A DNA stretch of 64,000 nucleotides, from positions 1,596,001-1,660,000 of the forward strand of contig NZ_CP118224.1 of assembly GCF_030849025.1 (NCBI RefSeq). Reading direction: 5' to 3'. Made by a program: the position numbers and the translations under genes. The stretch is from Oceanimonas pelagia (GTDB taxonomy: Bacteria > Pseudomonadota > Gammaproteobacteria > Enterobacterales > Aeromonadaceae). The notes below the pieces were generated by a model. The model was not told the origin of the DNA. It saw only the letters and a program-made list of their open reading frames with translations, and did not search any database. Below, in pieces: positions 55,045-64,000 of the stretch (position 1 is its first letter; each line of letters starts with the position of its first letter).

Positions 55045-55962
55045 TTACAACAGGCCGTGCTCATTGAGCCGGCTTAGCAGGGCGCCGCATTTTTCCTGCA
55101 GAAAGTCTCGCAACAACCGCATGGCCGGGGTAATGGAATGACGGCTGGGGCACACCAGCCACAGCTCCGACATCCGCGCCCGGTAGCCCGGCATCAGCGG
55201 CTGCACGCGCCCTGCCAGCAGATCCTCGGCCATGTCGAGGCAGGACTTGACCGCCACCCCCCGGCCCGCCACACACCAGCGCCGCACCAGATCGCCGTCG
55301 TTGGAGGCCCGGTTGCCGGTCATTTTGACCCGGTGGCTCTGGCCGTCCCGAGTGAAGGTCCAGACATCGTGCAAAATATCGTGCAACTGATAAAACAGGC
55401 CGTTATGGGTGGCCAGCTCCTGTGGATGCGCCGGGCTGCCGTGTTGTTGCAGATAGGACTCGGCCGCGCACAGAATGCCCTGCACATCGCAGATTTTAAA
55501 GCCGTACAGGTTGGTCTCTTTGGGCGAGCCATAGCGCAGCGCCATGTCGACCTCGTCCCGGTAAAAGTCGATATTGCTGTCGCTGACATTGATCCGCAGC
55601 CGAATATCGGGGTGCTTGGCCATGAATTCATCCAGCCAGGGCAGCACCAGGTTGCGCCCCAGATCCGACGACACCGCCAGCCGCAGTTCACCCGCCAGCT
55701 GTTCGCTGTCATGGCGAATATTGGCGCGCGCCTGCTCCAGCAGCTGCAGCGCCTGCTCACACTGGGGCAGATAGCGTTCTCCGGCGCTCGACAGCCGCAA
55801 TTGGCGGGTGGTGCGCACAAACAGCTCGGCGCCCAAGGCGCTTTCCACCCGTTTTACCGCGGCGCTGGCGGTGGCGGTACGCATGTCCAGGCTGGCCGCC
55901 GCCGCCGTGATGCTGCGAAACTGGGCCACCTTGAGGATCACCTGCAAGTCTTCAAGCTGCAT
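55045..55962 (-). CDS. LysR-family regulator, divergent from MDR dehydrogenase
   Basis: A 305-residue LTTR with HTH FRSITAAAASLDMRTATASAAVKRVESALGAELFVRTTRQLRLS and a standard effector domain. The start codon is the first base triplet of a 27-base palindrome (55960-55986), so it probably represses its own synthesis. It probably controls the divergent dehydrogenase gene. Confidence 0.88.
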   Translation of the reverse strand: MQLEDLQVILKVAQFRSITAAAASLDMRTATASAAVKRVESALGAELFVRTTRQLRLSSAGERYLPQCEQALQLLEQARANIRHDSEQLAGELRLAVSSDLGRNLVLPWLDEFMAKHPDIRLRINVSDSNIDFYRDEVDMALRYGSPKETNLYGFKICDVQGILCAAESYLQQHGSPAHPQELATHNGLFYQLHDILHDVWTFTRDGQSHRVKMTGNRASNDGDLVRRWCVAGRGVAVKSCLDMAEDLLAGRVQPLMPGYRARMSELWLVCPSRHSITPAMRLLRDFLQEKCGALLSRLNEHGLL

Positions 55963-55986
55963 ATTTTCAAATAGTTTTTGAATATG
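55960..55986. promoter_or_regulatory. 27-base operator-like palindrome at the LysR start
   Basis: CATATTtTCAAA and TTTTTGAATATG are imperfect complements around TAG. It covers the LysR start codon and the divergent promoter region of the dehydrogenase gene. Confidence 0.6.
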
Positions 55987-56082
55987 TTTATCTGATTATA
56001 CTGTTTTTCCTGAAATCTGCAATGCACACAATGATGATCAAGCCGATATCAAATCACGCTTTGACGCTTAAAGGAGTCTGTT

Positions 56083-57126
56083 ATGAAAGCCATTGGATAC
56101 CAACATCCCGCCCCCATCAGCGAAGCCGATGCCCTGGTGGATATTGAACTGCCGCAACCGGTGGCCACCGGCCGTGATCTGCTGGTGAAGGTGCACGCCA
56201 TTGCCGTGAACCCGGTGGATTACAAGGTGCGCCAGCGCGCGGCGGCCGAGCCCGGTCAGTACAAGGTGCTGGGCTGGGATGCCGTGGGCGAAGTGGTGGC
56301 CACCGGTGCAGAGGTTAGCCTGTTCCAGCCGGGAGACCGCGTGTATTACGCCGGCGATCTGACCCGTCCGGGCAGCAATGCCGAATATCAGCTGGTGGAC
56401 GAACGCCTGGTGGGCCACAAGCCCAGCAGCCTGTCCGATGCCGAGGCGGCCGCGCTGCCGCTGACCAGCATTACCGCCTGGGAGCTGCTGTTTGAACACC
56501 TGCAGCTGGCCCGTACCAAGCCCAACGGCGGCCAAACGTCAAATGAAGTACTGCTGGTGGTGGGCGCCGCCGGTGGTGTGGGCTCCATTTTGCTGCAACT
56601 GGCCAGGGTACTGACCGGCGCCACCATTATCGCCACGGCTTCTCGCGAGGCATCGCGCAACTGGGTGATCGAGCTGGGAGCCGATTATGTGGTGGATCAC
56701 CGGCAGCCGCTGAAGCCCCAGATTGATTCCCTGATAGCACAGCACAACCTGGGGCCGGTCACCCATATTGCCAGCCTGAACGCCACCGAAGACTATTTCG
56801 AGACCTATGTCGACCTGCTGGCGCCCTTTGGCCGCATTGGCATGATTGACGATCCCGACACCCTGGATGTGATGAAACTCAAGCCCAAGAGCCTGTCGCT
56901 GCACATTGAGTTCATGTTTGCCCGCTCCATGCACCAGGCTCGCGACATGGACGCCCAGCATGAATTGCTGCAGCAGGTGGCGCAACTGATCGATCAGGGG
57001 CATATTCGCACTACCCTGGGCAAGCGGCTGGGCACCATTAACGCCGCCAATCTCAGGGCCGCCCATGCCGAGCTGGAGTCGGGCCGCGCCGTCGGCAAGC
57101 TGGTGCTTGAAGGGTTTGAGCCGTAA
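56083..57126 (+). CDS. Zinc-free MDR quinone oxidoreductase/alkene reductase
   Basis: A 347-residue medium-chain dehydrogenase of the QOR/zinc-free class: NPVDYKVRQRA replaces catalytic zinc ligands, and AAGGVGSILLQLARVLTGA binds NADPH. It probably reduces quinones or enones with NADPH. It is divergent from a LysR gene and convergent with a second MDR gene. Substrate unknown. Confidence 0.88.
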   Translation: MKAIGYQHPAPISEADALVDIELPQPVATGRDLLVKVHAIAVNPVDYKVRQRAAAEPGQYKVLGWDAVGEVVATGAEVSLFQPGDRVYYAGDLTRPGSNAEYQLVDERLVGHKPSSLSDAEAAALPLTSITAWELLFEHLQLARTKPNGGQTSNEVLLVVGAAGGVGSILLQLARVLTGATIIATASREASRNWVIELGADYVVDHRQPLKPQIDSLIAQHNLGPVTHIASLNATEDYFETYVDLLAPFGRIGMIDDPDTLDVMKLKPKSLSLHIEFMFARSMHQARDMDAQHELLQQVAQLIDQGHIRTTLGKRLGTINAANLRAAHAELESGRAVGKLVLEGFEP

Positions 57127-57183
57127 CTGATTGCCGCCTTACCCTTTACCGACTCCAGTTTTCTCCTTCAACCACATAATGAC

Positions 57184-57208
57184 GGCCGGGGCCCTTGAGG
57201 CACCGGCC
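57184..57208. terminator. Short GC hairpin between convergent dehydrogenase genes
   Basis: GGCCGG (57184-57189) pairs with CCGGCC (57203-57208). No strong T run, so this is a weak terminator call. Confidence 0.4.
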
Positions 57209-57214
57209 TTGCCG

Positions 57215-58318
57215 TTATTGCTCCGCTGCCGTCAGCACCAGCTTGCCGGCCAGCTGCTTGGTCATAAAATCCTGCTGGGCCTGGTGTATGTCCGACAGTG
57301 CATAGGTTCTAGCCACCAGGGGCTGAACTTCTCCTCGCTCTATGTAGCTAATCAGGTTCTCGAACACATGCCTGGGCTGCCAGGTTGAGCCCAGCAGGCT
57401 CAGATCTTTCAGGTAGAGCGTGCGCACGTCCAGCTCCACCAAGGGCCCGGCAATGGCGCCGGAGGCAACATAACGCCCGCCCCGGCGCAACAGCTCCGGC
57501 AGCTCGGGCCATTGCGGTCCGGCCACCAGATCCACCACCACCTGCACGCTGTCTGCCCCCATTTCCTCAAGCAGCGAGGCGCCCCGGGACACCAGCCGAT
57601 CGGCCTCCAGGGCGCGCACGGCATCAAACTTATGCTCTGCGCATACCGCAATCACCTCCGCGCCCCGGCGCTTGGCAAGCTGCACCGCCGCCGAGCCAAC
57701 CCCACCGGAAGCGCCGGTGATCAGCACCCGTTCACCCGCCTTGAGATCCGCCCGCTCCAGCATGCCTTCCGCTGTGGACCAGGCGCAGGGAAACGACGCC
57801 AGCTCGGCATCGCTGAGCGAACTCTCTACGGCAAAGGTTTCGTGCGCCGGGGCCGTGGCATACTGCGCATAGCCGCCGTCACATTCGGAGCCAAAGGTCA
57901 CCAGCTCGTAAGGCCCGGAGGTGGTCGACGGCGCGTGCATGGGGCGCACCAGCACCCGCTCGCCAATGCGCCCCTCGTCCACATCCTGCCCCACTGCCAC
58001 TATGGTGCCGCAGCAGTCCGCTCCCTGAATGCGGGGAAACGCAATGGGGCTGCCCGACCAGCCGGCGTCTTCATGCCGGGCCGGTGCCAGGCCGCTGCTG
58101 ATGGCGGCACCGGTGCCTGTGGTCACCCCCTTGGAGTACCAGCCGATACGGGTATTGATGTCGGTGTTGTTGATCGCCGTGGCGCCCACTCGAATCAGTA
58201 CCTCGCCGGCGCCGGGCCGGGGAACGGGAAGATCATCCCGGTATACCAGCTTGTCCGGCCCGCCGTGTCCCGTGAGCACCACGCCCGCCATGGTCTCTGG
58301 AATGTCAAATACCGTCAT
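57215..58318 (-). CDS. MDR-family NADPH oxidoreductase
   Basis: A 367-residue medium-chain dehydrogenase (TMAGVVLTGHGGPDKLVYRDDLP at the start; TGASGGVGSAAVQLAKRRGAEVIA for NADP). A GADCCGTIVAVG segment replaces the zinc GHE motif, so it is likely a quinone or alkene reductase. An insertion at about 60-95 lengthens it relative to QOR. The ATG at 58318 has GGAGG eight bases upstream. Divergent from a LysR gene. Confidence 0.87.
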   Translation of the reverse strand: MTVFDIPETMAGVVLTGHGGPDKLVYRDDLPVPRPGAGEVLIRVGATAINNTDINTRIGWYSKGVTTGTGAAISSGLAPARHEDAGWSGSPIAFPRIQGADCCGTIVAVGQDVDEGRIGERVLVRPMHAPSTTSGPYELVTFGSECDGGYAQYATAPAHETFAVESSLSDAELASFPCAWSTAEGMLERADLKAGERVLITGASGGVGSAAVQLAKRRGAEVIAVCAEHKFDAVRALEADRLVSRGASLLEEMGADSVQVVVDLVAGPQWPELPELLRRGGRYVASGAIAGPLVELDVRTLYLKDLSLLGSTWQPRHVFENLISYIERGEVQPLVARTYALSDIHQAQQDFMTKQLAGKLVLTAAEQ

Positions 58319-58468
58319 GCCTATCGCCTCCACACAGGGTTGAAAAGATCCATCACCAGTGATGATGTGACTGTCAGCGTAAAAAACCGGCTATAGTTCA
58401 GTCAAACGAATAGATACAATTCAGTAATTAATAAAAAGTGAATCACCCTTAACAAAAAGGAGCCCCTA

Positions 58469-59341
58469 ATGAAACCCCTGCTGGATCTTGAGTTACTCAA
58501 CACCTTCACGGTGGTCGTGGCCGAGGGGGGATTCAAGGACGCCGCCGCCAGGCTGTTTCGCTCCCAGGCGGCGGTGAGCATGCAGATAAAACGCCTTGAA
58601 GAGCAGGCCGGCGCCTGTCTGCTGCAACGAAGCAACCAGGGCATTTCCCTCACGACGGCGGGCAGCACCCTGCTGCGCTATGCCGAACAGTTCCAGCGAC
58701 TGAACAACGAGGCCCTGAGCGCGCTGAGTGACAGCCCGTTGCGGGGACGGGTGCATTTTGGCGTGCCCACCGATTACGCCCAGGCGTTTTTGCAGCATTT
58801 TATTCCCCGGCTGCGGGAGTCGTTTCCCGAGCTTCAGCCCAGAGTAACCTGTGCCCGCAGCCGTGCCCTGCGGGACATGGTGAAGCGCTCGGAGCTGGAT
58901 ATAGCCATCGTGACCGGCGAGCCCCGCTTTCCGCAGGAAGAAGTGCTGTGGACGGAACGGCTGCAGTGGGTAATCGCCGCCGGCCTGGCCCCCGAGCCGG
59001 GCTCGCCGCTGCCGGTGGCGCTGTTTACCGGTGACTGCATTTTGCGGGAACTTAGCCTGAACGATCTGAAACAGGCAGGAGTAAGTCATGATCCCGTGAT
59101 GAACAGCACCGATCTGGAAAACATCTGCGCGGCGGTGAACAGCGGCCTGGCGGCCGCCCTGTTGCCCGAGTCCAGCCTGGTGGCCTGCAATGCCTCCCTG
59201 CAGGGCGTTGACGGCCTGCCCCGGCATCATGTGTTCAGCATGAACCTGGTGTATGCCTCCACCCTGGAAAGCAGCTTTCGCACGCCCCTGGCCAACTGCA
59301 TGCGCGAAACCGCGCAGTCGGTGATGAGGCAAGGGCACTGA
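58469..59341 (+). CDS. LysR-family regulator, divergent from the second MDR gene
   Basis: A 290-residue LTTR (HTH EGGFKDAAARLFRSQAAVSMQIKRLEEQAGACLLQRSNQGISLTTAG). The effector domain includes DYAQAFLQHFIPRLRESFPELQP. A TTCAGT direct repeat (58397-58402 and 58420-58425) lies in the 150-base divergent promoter region and may be its site. It probably controls the MDR gene. Confidence 0.88.
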   Translation: MKPLLDLELLNTFTVVVAEGGFKDAAARLFRSQAAVSMQIKRLEEQAGACLLQRSNQGISLTTAGSTLLRYAEQFQRLNNEALSALSDSPLRGRVHFGVPTDYAQAFLQHFIPRLRESFPELQPRVTCARSRALRDMVKRSELDIAIVTGEPRFPQEEVLWTERLQWVIAAGLAPEPGSPLPVALFTGDCILRELSLNDLKQAGVSHDPVMNSTDLENICAAVNSGLAAALLPESSLVACNASLQGVDGLPRHHVFSMNLVYASTLESSFRTPLANCMRETAQSVMRQGH

Positions 59342-59489
59342 CTCGCTCTGGGAAGCACGCGGGCGGGGTTACTGCAGGTGGCGCAGTGGGTGAAACGGGC
59401 ACGGCTTCAACAGAATAGCGCCAAAGGACAATCAAAAGGGCGGCTTACGCCACCCCGTTGTGTTGTAATCCGGCATGATGACGGCGGGG

Positions 59490-61448
59490 TTACAGCCCCA
59501 GCTTGTCCAGCAGGCCGGGCAGTTTTTCGTTGATCTTGTCACCCAGCTCGCCGTTCAGTTTTTCATTGAGCTTACGCTTGACCCGCTCGGCTTCCTTGTC
59601 GGCTTTTTCCTTCAGGTACAGGTCAAACACCCTTTGCATGTCCAGGCTGTAACGGGGCTCCTTGTAACTGCCGCTGATGCGCACCGGCACCGTGATGTTC
59701 TTGAGTTCATCCAGGGTTTCACCGTCCTGGCCCTTGAGGGTACCGACGATGGCGGTATTCAGCAGCACATCGAGGGACTCATTCAGCAGGCTGGTTTCTC
59801 CCTCGCCCCGCACCCGCAGCAGCGGCGAGGCCAGCCGCAGGTTGTCGGTGCTGACCTTGCCCTTCTCGATGGCGAAATCGGCGGTCAGGGCACTGAAGTC
59901 GGTTTTCTGGGGCTCATTGTCATCCGGCAGTGGCTGGCCCTTTACCTGGGCGTAGCCCCGGCGGATCATGGCGGCAATGTTCACACCACGCAGGGCGCCG
60001 TCGGCAAATTCCACCCGGCTGGTGCCGGCCAGGCTTTCCTTGATGGCCTGGCCAGACAGGCCCCGGCCGGTTACATCAAGCTGCACGGTGGCGCGGCCTT
60101 CAAGCGAGTCCATGCCGGCGGCGGCATTCAGCAATCGATAGCCGTCCACACCGGTCAGTTCGGTTTGCAGCGCAAAGCGGGCCGGCGACGGATTGGCATT
60201 GAGGCTGGCCTGGCCGTTCAGGGAGCCGTCATACAGGCGGGCGCTGACCTGCTCGGCCGAGGCCTTGCCCTGGTGAACGCGAATATCAAGCCTGAGTTCG
60301 TCCATTTCCATGCCCTGGACCTTGAGCCTATCGGCGGCCAGACGCCCTTGCACATCAAGGCTTTTAAGTACGGACAAATCCGGCTCGCCGGAGGCTACCG
60401 AGGGCGGCAGCTTGGCGCGCTTTGCCGGCGCGCCGGCGTTGTCGGTTGCACTGGCACCACTGGCGGCACCGCCCTGTTCGCTGCTCCACTCGGCGCTTAA
60501 CTGCTCCAGGTCCAGCAGCGGCGTGTGCAGGTCAAAGCGGATTTGCGGCACCTCGGGGGCATGGTTCACGCTAAGCTTGCCGTCCAGAGTGAGTGCGCCC
60601 ACCGTCAGCGCCAGGTTACTGAACTCGGCCTGCTGTTGCGCCAGACTGTAGGCCAGATCGCCACTCAGGGTCAGCTCCTTGTTGCCGGGCACGGCGCGAC
60701 CGGTGGCGCCGGCCTTGAGTGCGAGACCGTCCAGGCGCAGGCGATCAAATTCAGGCGCCAGCCACAACCGGCCATCGGCCTGCAGGTTGGCCTGTACCTC
60801 GTCGGAGAACAGGTTGCCGGAAAGGCTGAGTGGCACCTGTTCACCCGGAGCAAAACGGTCCAGGCGAAGATTGACCCGGTTGAGACGGGTCAGGCTGTCG
60901 TTACGCTCATCCTGCAGCAGTACCTCGGCATCCACCACCCGTACCCCGGCCAGGCTGACAAACTCCAGCTCGCGTGCCTGCCCGGGGGCGGTGTCGCTTG
61001 TCCCGCTACCGCCGGCTTCGCCAGCTGTTGTTTCGGCCGAAGCCCTGTTTTTGCCCAGGTTGCGTAAATCGTCCAGGTTGGTCGTGCCGTCCTTGTGCGT
61101 GATCAGGTGCAGACGCGCGTTGCTCAGTACTGCCTCGCCCACTTCCAGCCGGTTATCGAGCAACGGCTTCAGCGCCACATCCAGGCTCACCTCGCCCACC
61201 GACAGGGTGGCGCCCTCTTCAAAGCCGGCCGGGTTCAGCAGGGCGGTCTTGCCCAGGGTAAAGCCCAGCGAAGGGAAAAAGCGCCAGCTCAGGTCGCCGT
61301 CGATCACCAGGGTGCGACCGGTTTTTTCCCGGGTCTGCTCCACCAGCAGCCGCTTTACCCTGTCGGTGTCTATCAGCCGGGTCAGGGTAAAGGCCCCGAG
61401 CAATACCAGCAACACCAGCGCCGCCACCCCGTAAAGCCATTTCTTCAT
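59490..61448 (-). CDS. asmA: AsmA-family protein
   Basis: A 652-residue AsmA protein: an N-terminal membrane helix (about 3-22) and a long periplasmic beta-rich chain, with the AsmA signatures at the start (GDLSWRFFPSLGFTLG) and a charged coiled C-terminus (about 615-645). AsmA-like proteins are proposed bridges for phospholipid transport between membranes. The ATG at 61448 is chosen as the start of the helix. Next to dcd, as in E. coli. Confidence 0.93.
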   Translation of the reverse strand: MKKWLYGVAALVLLVLLGAFTLTRLIDTDRVKRLLVEQTREKTGRTLVIDGDLSWRFFPSLGFTLGKTALLNPAGFEEGATLSVGEVSLDVALKPLLDNRLEVGEAVLSNARLHLITHKDGTTNLDDLRNLGKNRASAETTAGEAGGSGTSDTAPGQARELEFVSLAGVRVVDAEVLLQDERNDSLTRLNRVNLRLDRFAPGEQVPLSLSGNLFSDEVQANLQADGRLWLAPEFDRLRLDGLALKAGATGRAVPGNKELTLSGDLAYSLAQQQAEFSNLALTVGALTLDGKLSVNHAPEVPQIRFDLHTPLLDLEQLSAEWSSEQGGAASGASATDNAGAPAKRAKLPPSVASGEPDLSVLKSLDVQGRLAADRLKVQGMEMDELRLDIRVHQGKASAEQVSARLYDGSLNGQASLNANPSPARFALQTELTGVDGYRLLNAAAGMDSLEGRATVQLDVTGRGLSGQAIKESLAGTSRVEFADGALRGVNIAAMIRRGYAQVKGQPLPDDNEPQKTDFSALTADFAIEKGKVSTDNLRLASPLLRVRGEGETSLLNESLDVLLNTAIVGTLKGQDGETLDELKNITVPVRISGSYKEPRYSLDMQRVFDLYLKEKADKEAERVKRKLNEKLNGELGDKINEKLPGLLDKLGL

Positions 61449-61498
61449 TATTTTTGTCCCGTTCTGTGCGTGTAAAACCAATAAATGACAGTTCCCTT

Positions 61499-61585
61499 GT
61501 CATTCCGGCCGGTGAGCCGGAATCCATTCCGCGGGCCACCGCGCAACCTGCCCTGGACTCCCGTTCCGTCTTCGCGGCGAATGAC
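61499..61585. repeat. GTCATTC-type intergenic repeat
   Basis: The outer inverted pair GTCATTC (61499-61505) and GAATGAC (61579-61585) encloses a second palindrome ATTCCGGC/GCCGGAAT and a CGCGG-rich core. It matches the GTCATTCCCGC-type repeats common in gammaproteobacteria; related GC palindromes lie near 1943-1992 and 150-215. Confidence 0.65.
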
Positions 61586-61633
61586 GTTTCTGCACGGGAG
61601 TGACAGGGCTTGAAGGCCTTCACCGAAGAGGGC

Positions 61634-62215
61634 TCAGTCCTGATTGATGCGGCTGGCATCCGCGCCCTTCTGGGCCTTGTATTTGGCACTGGCGCGGCTC
61701 ATGTAGGGCCGCTCGGCCGGGCCGGACATGGTCTCGAAATTAAGCGCACCGATCACCATTTTGGGCCGCAGCGCGAGGGGCAATTTGCCGCTGTTGTAAA
61801 ACTCCAGCACGATGCGGCCACTCCAGCCCGGATCAATGCGGTGGGCGGTGACATGCACCATCAGCCCCAGCCGGGCCAGGGAAGAACGGCCATCGAGCCA
61901 GCCAACAATGTCGTCAGGCAGGGTAACGGACTCGTGCGTAACAGCCAAGGCCAGCTCACCCGGGTGCAGAAAAAAGGCCTCGCCGTCTTCGATCACGATT
62001 TCGTCGCTCATCACCCGGTTGATCTGCTCCTGCACCTGGCCCTTGGGGCCGCTCAGATCGATATAGGGCGCGGTATGATCCTGAAACACACGAAACTCGT
62101 TGCCGAGCAGCACATCCACGGTCACACCACTGATCCGCTCCGCCGGCGGCTCGGGCACGATTTGAATGCGGCCATCGGCCAGATACTGCTTGATGTCCCG
62201 ATCGCAAAGACGCAT
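61634..62215 (-). CDS. dcd: dCTP deaminase
   Basis: A 193-residue enzyme that converts dCTP to dUTP for thymidylate synthesis, nearly identical in pattern to E. coli Dcd ([30 protein letters not shown]; catalytic Glu in [17 protein letters not shown]). Length is the same as in E. coli. It is upstream of asmA on the same strand. Confidence 0.98.
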   Translation of the reverse strand: MRLCDRDIKQYLADGRIQIVPEPPAERISGVTVDVLLGNEFRVFQDHTAPYIDLSGPKGQVQEQINRVMSDEIVIEDGEAFFLHPGELALAVTHESVTLPDDIVGWLDGRSSLARLGLMVHVTAHRIDPGWSGRIVLEFYNSGKLPLALRPKMVIGALNFETMSGPAERPYMSRASAKYKAQKGADASRINQD

Positions 62216-62318
62216 GAAAACTCCTTAAACCGAACAGGCTCCGTCGTACAGGACGTCCCGAAGCCCAGAAGAAGACACGGCGCCGGCCTGGCCCGCGCCG
62301 CAAGAAAACCATTGGTCA

Positions 62319-63392
62319 TTATACCTGTCGGGTATAAAGGGTGGTGGGTACCGCCTTGCCGGAAAAATACAACCCGGCGGCCAGACGGGCGGCCATGGCC
62401 AGGTAAAGACCGGCCATTTCCCCTTCGGGCTCGGCCGCCACCACCGGGGTGCCGGCATCCATTTGCCGGCACAAAGTCGCACTCAGGGGCATTTGCCCCA
62501 GCAGGGGCACACCGTGCTCGCTGCACAGGTGCTCACCGCCCCCTTCGCCAAACAGGCTTTCCCTGTGGCCACACTGGCCGCACTGGTGGTAACTCATGTT
62601 TTCAATCACCCCCAGCACCGGAATATTAACCTTGCCAAACATATTGATGCCCTTCACCGCATCGGCCAGGGCCACGTTCTGGGGCGTGGTCACCACCACC
62701 GCCGCCGTGGTGGGCACCTGCTGGGCAATGGTGAGCTGAATGTCGCCGGTACCCGGCGGCAGGTCCACCACCAGGTAGTCGAGCTCGCCCCAGCGGGTTT
62801 CCCGCAATATCTGCGACAACGCCTTGCTGGCCATGGGGCCGCGCCACACGGTGGCGTCATCGGCGCCGACCAGAAAACCAATGCTGTTGGCCTTGATACC
62901 ATGGGCCTCAACCGGAAGCATGGTCTTGCCGTCGTCGCTGGCCGGGCGCTCGCCGGCCACCCCCAGCATCAGCGGAATGGAAGGGCCGTACACATCGGCG
63001 TCGAGCAGGCCCACCCGGGCCCCCAAATGGTTCAGCGCCAGCGCCAGGTTCACCGCCGTGGTGGACTTGCCCACCCCGCCCTTGCCCGACGACACCGCAA
63101 TAATGTTGCGTACGCCGGCCACCGCCGGCGCGTTGTTGGCATGGGCCAGGGTGGCCACCTCGGTGTGCAATTGCCAGTTCACGCTCTGTACGCCGGCCAG
63201 GGCACACAGCTCGGCATTCAGGGTCTGAAGTTCGTCGGTGAGAGTGCCTTGCGCAAAGGGCAGCATCAGCGAAACATGCAGCGCATCGCCGCGCCGTTCA
63301 ATGTTGCGCACCACACCGGCAGACACCAGATCATGGGGCCAGTGTCTGGGCGAAAAACGGCCCAGACGCTGCCGAATTGGTTCAATATTCAT
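62319..63392 (-). CDS. apbC: Iron-sulfur cluster carrier Mrp/ApbC
   Basis: A 357-residue P-loop scaffold that transfers Fe-S clusters. A small MIP18-like N-domain (about 10-80) precedes the NTPase domain with the deviant Walker A SSGKGGVGKSTTAVNLA and DLPPGTGDIQL. The cluster-binding cysteines lie in CGQCGH near the C-terminus. Divergent from metG, as in E. coli. Confidence 0.96.
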   Translation of the reverse strand: MNIEPIRQRLGRFSPRHWPHDLVSAGVVRNIERRGDALHVSLMLPFAQGTLTDELQTLNAELCALAGVQSVNWQLHTEVATLAHANNAPAVAGVRNIIAVSSGKGGVGKSTTAVNLALALNHLGARVGLLDADVYGPSIPLMLGVAGERPASDDGKTMLPVEAHGIKANSIGFLVGADDATVWRGPMASKALSQILRETRWGELDYLVVDLPPGTGDIQLTIAQQVPTTAAVVVTTPQNVALADAVKGINMFGKVNIPVLGVIENMSYHQCGQCGHRESLFGEGGGEHLCSEHGVPLLGQMPLSATLCRQMDAGTPVVAAEPEGEMAGLYLAMAARLAAGLYFSGKAVPTTLYTRQV

Positions 63393-63532
63393 TCACTTGC
63401 GTCCACGTGAGGGAATGCCTGCACTTTAGCAAAAGCGCAAGGAGGGGAAAACGCCGTTGAAGAGTGTATATGAGAAAAAACTCGGGTAACATGCAGGGTC
63501 CCGTCAACCCGACTCAACAAATAATGGAAATT

Positions 63533-64000
63533 ATGGCTACCGATCCACGTAAGATTCTCGTTACCTGCGCCCTGCCCTATGCCAACGGTTCAATTCACCT
63601 TGGTCATATGCTGGAGCACATTCAGGCCGACATCTGGGTTCGCTACCAGCGAATGCGTGGCCATCAGGTCCATTTTATCTGCGCCGACGACGCCCACGGC
63701 ACCCCCATCATGCTCAAGGCCCAGCAGCTGGGCATCAGTGCCGAGCAAATGATTGCCGAGGTGCAGAAAGAGCACCAGCACGATTTCGCGCGCTTCAACA
63801 TCGGTTTCGACAACTACCACAGCACCCACAGCAACGAGAACCGGGAGCTGGCCACCTTGATCTACGGCCGGCTCAAGCAGAACGGCTTTATTCAGAGCCG
63901 CACCATTTCCCAGCTGTACGATCCCGAGCAGAACATGTTCCTGCCGGACCGCTTTGTAAAGGGCACCTGCCCGAGCTGCAAGGCGGAAGATCAGTACGGC
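63533..64000 (+). CDS. metG: Methionyl-tRNA synthetase (5' end)
   Basis: The first 156 codons of a class I synthetase run off the window end. ATP-binding HIGH-type HLGHM lies at about 23-27 in [32 protein letters not shown] and [25 protein letters not shown] match MetG, the last being the start of the zinc knuckle. An ATG three codons upstream is a possible alternative start. Divergent from apbC. Confidence 0.97.
   Translation, partial: MATDPRKILVTCALPYANGSIHLGHMLEHIQADIWVRYQRMRGHQVHFICADDAHGTPIMLKAQQLGISAEQMIAEVQKEHQHDFARFNIGFDNYHSTHSNENRELATLIYGRLKQNGFIQSRTISQLYDPEQNMFLPDRFVKGTCPSCKAEDQYG

Noticed and set aside
1-64000. Prophage, insertion sequence, toxin-antitoxin or biosynthetic cluster
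   Set aside because: No integrase, transposase, phage structural gene, toxin-antitoxin pair or multidomain synthase was seen in any frame.

Overview
The window reads as a contiguous chromosomal segment of a high-GC gammaproteobacterium. Its housekeeping blocks (tmk-holB-tatD, the plsX-fabH-fabD-fabG-acpP-fabF cluster with rpmF and yceD, rluC opposite rne, and dcd/asmA beside mrp and metG) follow E. coli-type order. Several features, such as MetR, YqhD/YqhC and GGGGATT heptamer repeats between genes, suggest a marine or estuarine Aeromonadales-like organism (Oceanimonas/Oceanisphaera/Zobellella type). That placement is inference, because no rRNA gene is present.

Layout. 0-18 kb is core genome: qmcA-nfeD, then (all leftward) the yceD-rpmF-plsX-fabH-fabD-fabG-acpP-fabF lipid operon, followed after a terminator by pabC-mltG-tmk-holB-tatD, then yceF, a HAD phosphatase, rluC and rne. 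18-24 kb holds a low-molecular-weight phosphatase, a sodium-coupled transporter-proC-alcohol dehydrogenase operon opposite an Lrp regulator, and an orphan PDC-sensor membrane protein. 24-27.6 kb holds a folate-independent methionine synthase pair (MesD and its DUF1852 partner MesX) with MetR; a perfect MetR box lies upstream of metR. 27.7-32 kb is an arsenic operon: an ArsC-ArsR fusion, a 50-residue small protein, the ACR3 pump, and the GAPDH/ArsJ pair that converts arsenate to an arseno-phosphoglycerate and exports it. 32-38.8 kb holds a MATE pump, a small secreted protein, a LysR remnant, yqhD/yqhC, an MFS pump and an NTF2-like protein. 38.8-59.4 kb is an electrophile, quinone and xenobiotic response region: a MexEF-OprN-type RND pump, nitroreductase, old yellow enzyme, luciferase-like oxidoreductase, NAD(P)H quinone reductase, YghU, two medium-chain dehydrogenases, MFS and EamA transporters, four intact LysR regulators and one AraC regulator. 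59.5-64 kb returns to core genes: asmA, dcd, mrp and the 5' end of metG.

The strongest unexplained signal is a shared dyad, roughly GCTTnAAC-N4/5-GTTGAAGC. It lies 75-105 bp upstream of the start codons of the RND operon, the old yellow enzyme, the quinone reductase operon and (weaker) the small secreted protein. This points to one LysR-type regulon that joins efflux with flavin reductases. A second signal is a 42-bp sequence (38 of 42 identical) found upstream of yqhD and again upstream of the neighbouring MFS gene. No CRISPR array, prophage, insertion sequence, rRNA or tRNA was found.
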